From assembly GCA_947683425.1 (NCBI GenBank), contig CANTUQ010000076.1:3162001-3226000 (forward strand): DNA of 64,000 bases, read 5' to 3'. The notes under the pieces are model-generated. The model searched no databases. It saw only the letters and a program-made list of their open reading frames with translations, and was not told where the DNA came from. The stretch's first letter is position 1; every line of letters begins with the position of its first letter. This DNA comes from Excoecaria cochinchinensis (lineage: Eukaryota; Streptophyta; Magnoliopsida; Malpighiales; Euphorbiaceae). The position numbers and the translations under genes were made by a program. This document shows, in pieces, positions 11,580-24,112 of the stretch.

Positions 11580-13278
11580 TGTGACGCGCCGGAAGTCCAC
11601 TCGGCCGCCCCCATGACCGCCCGCTTGAGGGCGATCGGGCACTTGAGGGTCCGTTAACAGCTTGCAATAAATCGCAAGTGCATTTATGTTGGGCAACAAG
11701 GAGGTTTCATGGAGTCGCCACCCAATTGAACATCGGGAAAGTTTCTCTCGCCTCGGAGAGCCTAAGACTGCGCTTAGTATCCATTTTGGGCTAGCCAGAG
11801 GGGTCTTGGAAGGTAAACCTCTCGTCCTAAGGAGCCTAGGATTAATGCCAAGTTTCGTAACACAAGAGGTGTCTGGGAGGGTAAACCTCTCGCCTCTTTG
11901 AGCCCCATTTATTCATACCAGAGAAAGTTCGGGACTCCCCATTTATTCATACCTTGGTTAAGTTTATAATTGAGTTTTGAATTTAGTATTTCATGCCTTT
12001 TCTCATTCAATTTTAATGCAATTTAATTAAACGCATATCAATCATATAATAAAAGCGATAAATAAAGTAAATGAAAGCAAAATAAATTACAATAAAACTA
12101 GGGGCGGAATACAACCCCCATTTGTAAATAAAATGCAAATCATACATAAATCGGGCTATTTATTAAAAATGAGAACATTGGTCCTCTCATGCATAATTTT
12201 AAGAAAACAATTTTAAAGTGATAATTTACTTTAGATGAAAAATCTAGGACATTGGTCCCATTTTTATTAAATAAAATCCAATTTAGTATAATAGAAATAT
12301 TTTTGTGATTTTCTTAATTAACGTGCATGAAAATAAATTTATTATTACAAATTACATAATAATCAGTTAATCTAAAATAATAAAAAGCAACAAAAATAAT
12401 AAACAACTCCCAAGTGGAACTTCAAATCTCCATAGGCTCCCACTTGACAAAAAACTCACATATGAAAAATAAGTATTGAAAAATGACAATAAAAAACAAA
12501 TAAAAATGAAGTTAGTATAAAAATAATTAAACATATAACTTGAAAACAATTAAATTAAGGCAAACAAAATTGCATCATATATGACAAGCCAATTAAAATG
12601 ACATAATAAAAATATGCAATTTAACAAATTAACAAAATCAACATGCATAGGAAAAATAACATGATAATAATAAAATTCAATATGCAAAAACAAGCATAAA
12701 ATATTGATGACAGAATTTAACATGCATAAAGACATAAAATAATAACAATAATATCCAATCATGCATAAAAAGCAAAAGAAATAATAAAAATCAGCATGCA
12801 TAAAACATATTAATAATATTGATAAAAGCCAACATGTATAAAAAGCAAAAGTAATAATAAAATAAACATGCATAAGAAATAAACAATAATATTTAACATG
12901 CATCAAACATGAAAATAATAATAATCAAATTCAACATGTATGAAAACATAAAAATAACAATGATGATGACAACAATAACAAATTATAAAAATAAACAAAA
13001 CTAATAAAAATAATAATGATGATAGTAATGAGAAATAATAATAATAATGATAACACTAATCACAATAATAATAACAAATAATAATAATGATGATAATAAT
13101 ATCAAAGAATATGAACAATCCAATTAAATGTGCAAGTAATAATAATAATGATAAAATAATGATGGTAATAATAATAGTAAATTATGATAATAATAATACT
13201 AATGATAATAATAATATATGAACAAAAATAATGACAAGAATATGAACAATCAAATATAATAATAATAATAATAATAAC

Positions 13279-13325
<47 letters not shown>

Positions 13326-13440
13326 CAACAACATCAAAGAAGATGAACAATCATATAAACATGCAAGAACAATAGGAAATAAAAACAATATGGCATATTT
13401 TAAGGCATGATAATAATAATATGAACAATCACATAAGCAC

Positions 13441-13480
<40 letters not shown>

Positions 13481-14681
13481 CAATAAAATATGAATAAATT
13501 CAATTAAATAAAGAAGATGAACAATCACATAAACATGCAAGAACAATTAAATAAAGAATAAGAAAAATGAACAATTAAATAATAGATCTAAAAGAATTTA
13601 CATAATGATTAATTAAATAAAAAGAATAAGAAAAGAATAAAATGATAGAACTAAAAGAATTTACATGTTAATTAATTGAATAAAAACAAAAGAATGAAAT
13701 TAAAATTAATTTAAGAAATTGAACCAAGAATAATTACCCTCAAATTTATCTTGAAGAGATGAAGGTAGATGATCCAATTCCTTGTCTTGATTTGATGAAT
13801 ATGATTAGAAAAATAAAATATTGAAAGATGAATTTTACTCAAGAACAAACAATTAATTTGTTTATCTCAAAGTATAAAATTGTTTGATTGAAAATAAGAA
13901 AATTCTCAAGAACAAAAATAGTTATTTTTTGCCTTAAAAATTGCTGGAAATATCTTTAGAAATTGAGAGAATTTGTTCTTGAAAGAAGAAAAAAGAAGAA
14001 AAATATTTTCTAAAGAAAATCCCCCCTAATTCCCACTAAAAAAAACCCTTTTTATTCCCCTTCAAAACTCTTTTTATTCCCCTTAAAATTCAGATTTTTT
14101 AATTAAGAAATTAAATTAATTTAATTTCCATAATTACAAAAAACCACTGAATTTATTGGGTTGGAAGATAGAAGGCTTTTGAATTAAAAATTTTGCAAAA
14201 AAAAAAAATGAGTTAAAAAGCATTTAAAAATGAAGAAGTTATGGCAAAAATGACCAAAATAGGCAAAACGGACGAACAGGGGCGCGGAGGGGTGCGACCG
14301 ACAGCCTGCTCGTCTGAAGGCACGACCGACGGCCTGCCCGCCTGAAGGCGCGACCGACAGCCTGCCCGTCTGAAGGCCCGACCGACGGCCTGCCCGTCTG
14401 AAGGCGCGACCGACGGCCAGCCCGTCCCTCGGGCGGATTTTATTTTATTTTTTTTAAATTCCTATAAAATATAATAATTTAAAAACTCACTTTTTTCATC
14501 ACAAAATAAATTTTAAAATACTTTAAAAATATTTTTGAAATACATTTTTATTTAATTTTAAAACAACAAATCGACAAGAAAATCGTCACTTCCAACTTCA
14601 TTCTTTTTGCCTATGGATCGGCACACTTAATTTCATCATTGGGTAATCTTGATCTTGGCTACTCGGGACCCGGTGTCTACA
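11580..14681 (-). repeat. 5' LTR of minus-strand Tat-like element
   Basis: It is 3102 bp long with TG and CA ends and is colinear with 2751-5815. Differences I noticed are single bases, a short extra 'catttattcatacc' block near 11906, microsatellite length (AAT runs about 13255-13335 and 13440-13480) and the 28-bp repeat number (five against three). Confidence 0.9.
14296..14435. repeat. 28-bp GC-rich tandem repeat, five units
   Basis: Units start at 14296, 14324, 14352, 14380 and 14408, beginning GACCGACGGCC or GACCGACAGCC. The last, divergent unit corresponds to the last unit at 5537, so the two LTRs differ by the first or middle units. Confidence 0.95.
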
Positions 14682-15018
14682 GTGAGCGTCGGTCACGCGG
14701 AGCGAGAGCTCCGCAGCGTTCCGCGCACAGAGATTCGCGACGGCCCTTGGCCGTCACCTTTTTGTCGCTATTTTTTCCCTCGATTTTTCACCATTTTTTC
14801 ATCATTTTTCACACTTTTTTTTAAAAATTCCACTAATCTAAAATACACTTTTTCTTCTCCAAAATAATTTTAAAAATATTTTTAAAATACACTTTTTTCT
14901 CATCGAAAAGACAAGGAAAATTACTTTCGAACTCCAATCTTTTTGCCTATAAGCCGGCATAGCTAAATTTCATCATCGGATAATCCTGATCAAGGCTATT
15001 CGGGACTCGGTGTCTACA
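14682..15018 (-). mobile_element. Tat-type solo LTR, right portion
   Basis: Continuation of the LTR that begins at 608. It ends 'ggctattcgggactcggtgtctaca', written here in two halves as ggctattcggga and ctcggtgtctaca, which is the Tat-type LTR end also seen at 5790-5815. It starts in a GC-rich patch (14687-14755) holding GCGGAGC-GAGA-GCTCCGC, a perfect 7-bp hairpin, matching the patch left of the nested element (2665-2750). AAGCC at 15019-15023 is the second copy of the target duplication. Confidence 0.85.
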
Positions 15019-15023
15019 AAGCC

Positions 15024-15308
15024 CGCCTAGGAAAAGAGACCGCACGACCTCGTGTGTAGAATTGATAAGGTTGGAAGGATCTATCTGCTTGCATGTTGTT
15101 GTTTATGATGCATCAACACGATCATGCATCGCATAGGTCATCCATGCATCATTCTAACAGTCTAAGTCTTTTAGCCATCATAGATTCATCTAAGTGGACG
15201 AGAGGTTCTCACGATCGGCTAGTAAGGACAAACCTGCTCTTTGGATTGCCAGAAGTAGTGTCTGATTGGGATTTTGAGTCACTCTCAACGACTAGTGAAT
15301 CATCCTCA
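15024..15308 (+). other. Leader of base Tat-like element, second part
   Basis: It resumes the leader broken at 607. 'cctaggaaaagagacc', 'gataaggttg' and 'atctatctgcttgcatg' correspond to minus-strand sequence at about 10830-10960 in the nested relative. It ends at the gag start codon. Confidence 0.78.
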
Positions 15309-15952
15309 ATGGCAGAAGAGACCGGAGCTCTAACCACTCAAGACCTTGCTAGGAGAATAGAGGATTTTTGAGTGGAGGGTGTTAGAGATGATGGGCGCCA
15401 TGGCCGAAAGGATTACTCCTCCTCCTGCTGCACAACCACCCGTCGCTCCACAACCACTCGTCTGGTAGCCCCTCCTCGGGGGCAAGTTGAACTGCCTGAT
15501 GGTGAAGAGGTCCCCATCGTAGGTAATGCTGCTCGCCAACCCATCAATGAGAATAAAGCTGTTGCTATGCCTGTTGAGCTGAGAAGGGCAAGGATCCCTA
15601 ATCCTGATGTGGATTTTGTGATGAAAGATGAGGTTGAGGAGCTAGTAGCCCATCAAGCTGTGAGGGGCAGAGTACCCAAGTTGGAGGATGACGTTATGAG
15701 AGGAATGAGGCAGCAAATTGAGGCGATTACCTGCCTATTATCAGCTGTCAAGGGAATCAACGTCGAGGATAGAGATTTGGGGGATGAAGAGCTGCTACCC
15801 CAAAGATTTACGATGCCTGAGATGCCGAAATTCGATGGTACTTCGGACCCATCTGCACACATTAAGCAATACACCCTAGTGATGAAGGGCACAGGGCTGA
15901 CCAAGAAGCAGAAGGTAGAATATTTCTGCCTTAGTCTGGTGGGTCCGGCAGT
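15309..15952 (+). pseudogene. gag: gag of base Tat-like element, 5' part (broken)
   Basis: The start chosen is ATG at 15309 (MAEETGALTTQDLARRIEDF). A TGA follows at 15369-15371. The next stretch probably needs a frame change, because the frame from about 15388 (MMGAMAERITPPPAA) has the Pro/Ala-rich look of this gag type while the open frame from 15372 does not. From about 15810 the open frame reads MPEMPKFDGTSDPSAHIKQY and then FCLSLVGPA, which is the N-terminal part of the plant retrotransposon gag (capsid) domain. The gene is cut at 15952 by an LTR insertion and resumes at 23213. With stops, a likely frameshift and the insertion, it is dead. Confidence 0.82.
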
Positions 15953-18007
15953 TGTAACACCCCTTACCCGTATGTGGTCCTCTAGACAATAATATGGTCA
16001 GAGCACGACGACAAGTAAAGGATGCTACCAGACAAAATACTACATAAACAATATCGAAAATAGAGTTATAATTTTTTTTATACACAATACGTTCACATAC
16101 CAATTCGTATAATACTTTTACTATACATATATTATATACAGATCATTTACTAATGAAGCAATAGTTCATAACATTACAATTAATAATTAAAATTTTATGA
16201 TACTCTTACAGACTCGTTGACCTTGACTACTGCGGAATGTCCTTAGCGACTCTTCTATCTTCAACCTACACGAATAAAACACCGGTACTAAGCTTAAAGC
16301 TTAGTGGGGAATACATAAATATAATATAAACGACCACTCACAGTAGTCGTCAACATAACATTCATTTAATACGCACTTATAGCAGTTTTATAACTTTACT
16401 TCATTCAATAAGATAGGCATTTCCACATTCATAACATCTAATGGATATTTGCACATACAATCATTGCATACAATCATTTACTTATTAAGTTATTATACAT
16501 TTACCCAGTCATTTTATTAGCATACCTTTTTAAAACATTTAACATATTCTATAACCTTCTTTCAATCGACACTTATTATTTATCATTAATTTTACACATA
16601 TAATAGCTTAACTTCATATTTACATACTTATCCATTAGGTGCAAAATTACCATTATGCTTATAAAACTTTTTATTAATTACAATTATGTCCTTTTTCACA
16701 CAAATAACATTTTTAAATCACAATTCAACCAATTAAAGCACATATTTATCATATAGCCCCTAAACATTTTACATATTACGATTTTGCCCTTCCTTTCTCT
16801 TTTATTTATAATTATGTCATTTTCAATCTTATTTAATCATTCATATTTCATATTCATATCATTTTAAACTTATTTTATTATTTTTCTTTGCCATTTGCCC
16901 TAGTATAAAACTGGCAGACATCTATGACCAGGATAAACGAGACGCGAACCCCTAAAGGCTCGAATAACCTGAAGGACCATGAAAGATCACTTCAGTCTTT
17001 AATACATACCAGAGGAATCCCGAGTGACTACCCCTGTCTTTAAATACTTTCCAAAACATGTTGACTTTAAATACAATGAGGTAGGACCGTTATTGGTCTA
17101 CCATGAGTGATATGCCGTGCTCACACCCGCGGTCTTATGTCACTATGGCTAGCCAACATATCCTGTACTAGACTTGACTACTAGATTACTACATAGGGCA
17201 TCATTATTCCATTTTTTAATATCTTTAAGTAATCATACATACATTTCATGGAATTTTATCATACTATTCCATTACTTTTCATTTTTATGCCATGTCATGT
17301 CATTAATTCATCATGTCATCATGATATATGTGGATACACACATGTATACCATTCGACCAACATGTCAATAATTCACCATAAATTCTTTTTATATCATTTA
17401 TCATCCATTTAACATAATTACATGTTAATTAACATAGCCATACCATTAATTCACCTCAAAACACATAAAAAATCAGGTCTTTCACATTTTAGCACTTATC
17501 ATGCATAATCTAGCAGTTATACCATGTTAGTAACATATAACATTCATTTTTCATATAATCTTTGCATATAGAATCTTAAAATGTTTGCATTATAATCTTT
17601 CTTACATGTTTATACCTTATTTTTAAGTCTTATAGATGTCTTTTTAACTTATCCATGCCTTGAGAATCCATTAGAACACTTTAGGATCAAAAATATTGCA
17701 TAAATCATCAAGGTGGGCAGAATTGGGCTGTCATGAGTTAGCACGATGGTGCTGAGTCATGACAGAGGGCAAGGGTGTCGAGTCAACACACTGGTGCCGA
17801 GTCAGGTACCGACTAACAGACATTTTACAAATTTCATCACGAATTGGAGCTAGTTAATGACATTTTTATCAAAAATGGTCTTCCAGACTTTTGTTCCACT
17901 ATGTCTTATATACCTACTGGTAAAATATCAGATCATTTGAAGCTATATCCTAGTAATTATGGCCTTAGCATTACAGACAGTTCTAGAGCAACTTTCAAGG
18001 ACAGAAT

Positions 18008-20325
18008 TATAACAACCCTTACCTATACATAGGAAACTTCATCCTTGGAGGAGGATGAAGGGACCCGATAGATGAGGGTTTTCACGCAAAACCTCAAGCA
18101 CCAACATACAATAATAAACCAAACATTCAAGGCAGTAAAATAAAATTTCACAAAACACAAGACCAAGGCTGAGATCAAAAGGTATAATATTATTAATGTA
18201 CAAAATAGTCTTTACATATCAAAATACAAAAGTGCCGTAGCACAAGAGATCGCTTACAAATTGGTATCAAACTAACTTACAAAAGAAAAACTTACATGAA
18301 TAGTTTTCATTACAAAATCACTAAATATGCAAAAAGAAGTACAATCCAGAACTAAAAAATCTCTCTCCTAGTTGTGTCGGCCCTTCAGAGACGGATCACC
18401 CTACAAATTTCCACATCTTCCACACCTGCATGGATGAAACACCCGTGCTAAGAGAAATCGCTTAGTGGGAAAAAATACAATGAAAAATGACCACTCACAG
18501 TGGACGTTGATACAAATCACATACACATGGCACATACTTGAATCCATACTTAAGCAATTCATCATACTGAAGATAATAATATCTTATATCATTCAATCAA
18601 ACATACAGCGCCAAATCAAAACTCATAATCACATAAGAAGACCTGCTTATTCAAAAGTAGTGGATAACGAGTATCGCATAATCATTCGAAACACATGGAT
18701 ACTCGACGGTATCAAAATCATTCTTCTCTTTTTATTTCAAAACATTTTTGCATGGAATTTTAAACAAGATTCAGGTTAAATGGGGATAACGCGGATCCAA
18801 TTCAAGGACCTGATAAGGGTCCAAAACGCATAGGCATGGCTGCAGCAAACTAAACTTTATAGGCATGCCCATTATCCACTTAATTTGACTTTCGCAGGTT
18901 ATGCCAAATTCCAAATCATACTCAAAGTATAGCACATTGTTCAAAGTGAAGAATTCATGAGTTAAAAATATGTACAACACCTTCCGGATTCCAACCAAAA
19001 CGTTCAATATAATTTGATATAGAAAAATACAATCTAATGGTATTAGATACATGAAATGACACTAAAGAATATTTAAAACCAATAAATAACGAAAAAGGAA
19101 TGAAACGAAGAAAAATCGAAAAACTTCAAAAAGCTGGGCAGTAGCGGTTTACACGACGGTATGGCCTTGTCTTACTGCCATGTAAGACACTTTACACGGG
19201 GGTACAACAAAGCCATATCGCCGTGTAAAATGTGTAGCTCAAAGGCTGAAGGGCTTTACACGACAATATGGAACGTCCTTACCGCCGTGTAAAATTACGG
19301 CCTTCAAATTATGGGAAATTCGCACGATTTACATGGGGGTATGACTAACCATACCACTGTGTAGATCGCTAGAAACCCATCAGAAATGAACCCAACTTCA
19401 ACACACCAACACACACAACTTAAACCAACATTCAAATCATTAACACCAACTTAAAACTCATCTTTTTAGAGCTCTTAACACCCAAGAACATATTATAAAC
19501 ATAAAATGCAATCCAAATCAACCCAAACATCTTGAATCTCATTACAACCCACATAGTATTTAACCCAACAAAATCACAATTAAGCATTTCAGCACAATAC
19601 CACATTCACACAGCAAATCATCCATTATAAAACTTCCTCAACTTGCCAATTATTCCAAAAAAACAATCAAAGAAGAATAAAATCATGAAAATTCACAAAA
19701 TTCCCAAACCTTAAATTCCTTGACTCTAATCTCGAGCTCCGCTTCCACTCGCAATTTCCTTGCCTTTGGACTCTCTAGGAGGATTATCTGAGCAAATAAA
19801 CATCAAACAAACTTCAAAACTCAAACCCCCACAATAACCTAAATACCCAAATGCCCAAATTAGAGAGAGAATAGAAGAAAGAAGAGTAACAATGGGCTAA
19901 CGCGTACCTAAAATAACTCAAGATAACCCAAAACTCACAAAGATTGCAACTAGAAAGAGAAGATTGCAAGAAATTTTAATAAGAGAACAAGAGAAAGAAG
20001 AGGAACGGGAAGAAGAAGGGAACGGGAAAGAAGAGATAAGGGGAAAAATCTGACTTTTCTCACCTCTCTCCTAATTCACATACCCACTCTAATGCCACAT
20101 GGCAACTCCCCATTGGAAAGCTACCCCAAGACATACACAAAACCCATCCTCTTACAACCACATAAAACTAACCTCACCAACATACCTTACTCCCATACAC
20201 TCATTCACACCCAAATACAACTCTCCAATACATAATACTTCAATTTAAATCATACACATACACATGCCACACTTGAACACACACACAAATGGCTCATACT
20301 ACTAGGGTGTTTACGGGGCGTTACA
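18008..20325 (-). mobile_element. Tekay-type solo LTR
   Basis: 2318 bp from TATAACAACCC to GGCGTTACA, flanked by AGAAT (18003-18007 and 20326-20330), a perfect target duplication. The first base pair of the end has changed (TA for TG). It contains stem-loops at 18448-18465 and 18488-18506, a 'ggcatgcc' core (about 18862), an array of TTTACACGGCGGTATGG-like words in both orientations (19130-19370) and the 'ttcccaaacctt' block (about 19706). No coding frame. Confidence 0.88.
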
Positions 20326-20929
20326 AGAATTGTGTTCCAAATTTGAAAATTTACTGAGAACAATAGACACAATTAGACCATACTCTCTTCACCACATTTA
20401 TTCTCCTAGATGACTATTTTCATTATAATTTTGATTCACCACATTTTGACAGCTCTAACTCCTAAAATGGCCATAACATTAAAAATTGCTCCCTTAACCC
20501 GACCAGAATAGATGCCCCTTTGTTTTGGTCACTTTTGGGCCGCTTAGAGCTAAAATTAGCCCTTTACCTCTTTTAGAAATATTTAGGTATGCATCTTAAA
20601 TTTCACCTTAAACTAGAATTATCCAATTCAGGGTTCTATAACTCAATTTATAGTTAAAACAATCACTAAAGGTTAGACTGGATTTAGACAGAGTTTTTAT
20701 TTTATCATGTGTGATAGATAAATAATATCATTTATTTACTTAACAATTATCTCCATATTATCCATTTAAATGCATATATCCATGTATAATTTGAGGACAA
20801 GTATCGTATATTTATTAAAAAATGATTAAATTAATTGCCTATTATTTACCAAGTCAAGAAGGCCAATTCCCAGTTCCATTTACAAAGAATTGAGAAAACT
20901 ATTACAAATGGAACAAAATGGGAGAAGGA

Positions 20930-21065
20930 GAGGCTGTCATGAGTCGTGCCCAAAGTCACAACTCATGAATATTGCCTACTATTATGACTCGTGACAATTG
21001 TCAAGACTCATGACAGTGCCTAATCGTGCCGAGTCATGACGATTGTCACGACTCGGGACTGGACT
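20930..21065. repeat. Palindrome-word array (GTCATGAGTCGTG / GTCACGACTCG)
   Basis: About eight occurrences of short words built on GACTCGTGAC / GTCATGAGTC in both orientations within 135 bp. A weaker version lies at 17735-17815, and the duplicate is at 30863-31000. Confidence 0.75.
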
Positions 21066-23212
21066 TGCATCAGGGCAGAATTCATTTACTGAATCTACCT
21101 GCATTTTTGAACAAATAAAAGACATTTTCATACTAAATGGTCTACATAAGATTTAATCCTCAGGATGCTAAATTTCAAATGACAAAATTTCAAGTCGTTT
21201 GGGACTAAAAGCTGGGAGATATACCCAAATGTGTCAACGCTGCTCTAAAGACCCACTTAATTAATTTAGTTACTGTAATGGGAAATTTTGAGGCCCTTTG
21301 ACTCAGAAATAAATTATGGCTATTTCTATAACAATTGTAGACAAAGATGTTATGGTTCTAATTAATTTTAAATCACAAAATTTAGAGATTACTAACTCGA
21401 GTTATAGCCTAAAAACCGGACTGAGGTCAGACAACATCAATGACGGAACTGGTTCCAGCCACTCGGCCAAAAAAAAGCCTTCTGGTTTTGCTACTTTTAA
21501 GGGTTTTAGAGATGGAATTAGCTCATGATCATTTCTAGGACTTTTGTATGTATGGATGTAATGTTTCTAATAGAACTAGAATCACTCAATTTAAAGTTCC
21601 CAAACTCTACTTGTATCCAAAACAGTCAGCAGAATTGCACTAGGTAATTCAATAAACCCATAATCAATTAATTTGACACCATCAATTCACCAAATTCAAT
21701 AAACCCATAATCAACTTAACAAATATACAAACATCTCCAAACATCTAATTTATTAGTAACCATTTAATAACATAAAAATTAGCATAATAATTCCCAAACC
21801 TCATTTGATGGCTCCATTTTCATTAGCTCTTTCTTTCTTGCTTTCTCACTCTTTCATAGTTATCACCATCCAAATTCCTCATCAAAATCCACAAAATTAC
21901 ATGTTAGCATCTCTACTAACCACACTTTCCATAAAATCTTAAATCTTACCAATAGAGAAGAAGAAGAGATGCAACTATACAACGTAATCTAGCTATAAGA
22001 ACTAAAGAAATCAATTAAATTCATCAATTGTAGCTTACCTCTTCTTTGACCAAAACCTAGAATTTTGATTTCTCTCTTAATCTTCACCAACTTCAGAAAT
22101 TAGGGCTGCTATAACCTTTATTAGGGGCTGCTGAGCAAGCTAAAAACTTAGATTGAAGAAGAATTGGAAGAAAAATGGAAAAAATCACATTAAAGAGGAA
22201 GAAGAAATGGCTTCAGGTGAGGGAGAGAAGAAAGGAGAACGGGCGACTGGCAAAATCTAGGCAAACGTACAGATTTTTAGGGCTTTTATAGTGGGTTTTT
22301 GGGTTGGTTTAAGGTCCAACCAAGTTGGGCCAATCAATACAAACTCAAACCACTTTTATGTCTCAATTTGCACTCTTAATTTAATTTTCTCTTTTACCAC
22401 GTTCAAATTCTCCAAAAATTAATTTCATAATTCATATCATATAAAATCTAGGCTGTACACCAAAATTTTACCTCAATCGGAGTCTGTTTTAGGCCCGGTT
22501 CACTCAAACCAGTCCGATCAGTAAATTTTCAATGTCCTCAAAAAATTCTCTTTTTACTACCAAAACTTCCTACATATCATCTACAGCCAATCTGGAAATT
22601 TTCATCAATTTTGGATATCATTTGCTATTTTTAAAGTTTCGATCAAACTTTCTATCAACTGAGTACTATTTAAACCGAAATCATTTATTTTTCCTTGCTT
22701 TCTAAGCTTAATTCCTTATAAAAATGACTCCATGATTCTTAACACATATTAACTAGACTGCAATAATATTTTGGGGTCAATTGAAAATTATTTTCTGATC
22801 CGGTAATTATTTATTAGTCCAATAACCTAATTTTTCAGTGTCACCAAAAATTAGTTTTTCAATACCATATGATTCTGCTCATTCATACGAGCGTTTCAGA
22901 TTATTTTTCTAACGAGCATTTCAGATTATTTTTCTAAGATCCATAGCATCCTCTACGATCCAGTCAGACACTCAGTCAAACTAGTTACTATTCATACCGA
23001 ATTCGCGACTTTTTCTTATTTTCGACTTTTGAGTCCATACTTGACATCGATTTCACTCCACATTTTAACCTCAAACTCACTGTAACTTATACTTTCCAAT
23101 AATAAAATAAAATATTTTTTGACTCCGGTAGGTACTATTTACCCTGGTATGACTATTCACTATCGAGAAAAATTATTCCCTGCTAACCCAGTAATGAGGC
23201 CATTACAGCAGT

Positions 23213-23978
23213 AGACTAGTATCACGAGTTGGATAGAAGATCCAAGGAGGACTGGGACCTTTTGACTGATGAATTCATGAAACAGTATGACTGCAGCACT
23301 AGAATGGAGGTCACCCTAAAGGACTTCAAGCTCTTACAGCAAAGGAGTGACGAATCATTTCACGAATATATCACCAGATGGAGAAATTGGGTCATGGAAA
23401 TGAAACAGAAGCCTGACACTGCTGACCAAATCATGCTATTCATCAAGAACTCCTGCCCTTACTTGAGGGACTTGCTCAGCTTTAAGGGGCTCAGAGATTG
23501 GGAGTCGCTTAAGAAAATTACTTTAGTGGCTGAGGGGGCCTACCTAGCAAAGAAAGCAAGCCAAAATTACTTTGCTGGGAAAAAATTTGGGAACCAGTCA
23601 AGGTATAGATCAGGCAATGCTGGAAGTAGTAATGGTAAAAATTGTAAGACGGCTGAGGTTTCAGCTATCGGAGTGGGACAAGGCCAAAGGCACTTTTCTA
23701 ATCTGGGCTGGCCTCTGTCCTGGGTATTAAAGAGATTGACAAAAGAAGGCAAGCTGAGACCACTGCCACCTAGGCCAGCTGCGAATCAGGGATAGCCGGG
23801 GCATAGAGATGATCAGTACTGTGCCTACCATCAGCACACTGGGCACCTGACAGATTATTGCCGAACTTTGAGGAACACTGTCCAAGATCTCATTGACTCC
23901 AAGGAGATCAATTATCCTAAGAAGAGAGAGAAGAAGAAGAAGGCAAGTTATAATGCCATCTCCCCACCATGCATTTGA
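23213..23978 (+). pseudogene. gag: gag of base Tat-like element, 3' part, copy A
   Basis: It resumes the frame cut at 15952. A TAG (23216-23218) stands where the family has Trp, then YHELDRRSKEDWDLLTDEFM starts the second half of the capsid domain, with the characteristic RSDESFHEYITRWRNW motif (about residues 38-53 of the frame opening at 23229). The frame stops at 23793-23795 (TAG for Gln), after which the same frame reads YCAYHQHTGHLTDYC (23816-23860), a C-x2-H-x4-H-x4-C zinc knuckle, and LRNTVQDLIDSKEI. It ends in TGA at 23976-23978. It would package RNA in the virus-like particle. Two nonsense codons make it a pseudogene. The duplicate at 33147 differs by a few substitutions. Confidence 0.85.
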
Positions 23979-24107
23979 TCGGGTCTCCACCCGAGTGACA
24001 TGTTTTGCAAGAGCTGTATGGAGATGAGTACGTCGCTGTCACCTGTCAGGAGATGGTTGAAGATGGGATTCCCGTGGCGACGGTTTATTGTGGATCCACT
24101 AGTGAGA
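23979..24107 (+). other. Base element internal sequence after gag
   Basis: Between the gag stop and the next LTR insertion. An open frame with MQELYGDEYVAVTCQEM begins at 24005 and would continue after the LTR at 26756 (GEEDYILDAL). I do not recognise a domain. It may be the start of a degenerate protease-linker region. Confidence 0.4.
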
Positions 24108-24112
24108 GTGGG

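Larger units (their letters stand above)
2751..14681 (-). mobile_element. Complete non-autonomous Tat-like element, minus strand
   Basis: Two LTRs (2751-5815 and 11580-14681) start TGTGACGCG and end GTCTACA on the plus strand and enclose 5.76 kb. Reading on the minus strand the order is 5' LTR, primer binding site, leader, gag-like frame, long non-coding region, tandem array, polypurine tract and 3' LTR. No RT, RNase H or integrase is present. Its flanks are GTGGA (2746-2750) and GTGAG (14682-14686), an imperfect match for a target duplication. Since the sequences on both sides are the two parts of one solo LTR, the insertion itself is secure. The LTR pair looks closely similar apart from repeat-number changes, so insertion was fairly recent. 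Confidence 0.88.
15953..23207 (-). mobile_element. Very long Tekay-ended LTR block inserted in gag
   Basis: It starts TGTAACACCCC and ends CCATTACA, flanked by GCAGT (15948-15952 and 23208-23212), a perfect target duplication within gag coding sequence. Removing the nested solo LTR leaves about 4.9 kb with no coding frame, PBS or PPT that I can see. It carries the marks of the Tekay-type LTRs here: stem-loop CTAAGCTT-A-AAGCTTAG (16288-16304), a second stem-loop (16330-16350), a palindrome-word array (twice: 17735-17815 and 20930-21065) and a 'ttcccaaacct' block (21792). It may be one very long solo LTR, or an LTR-only remnant of two rearranged LTRs. Orientation is inferred from the Tekay element at 43035. 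Confidence 0.7.
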
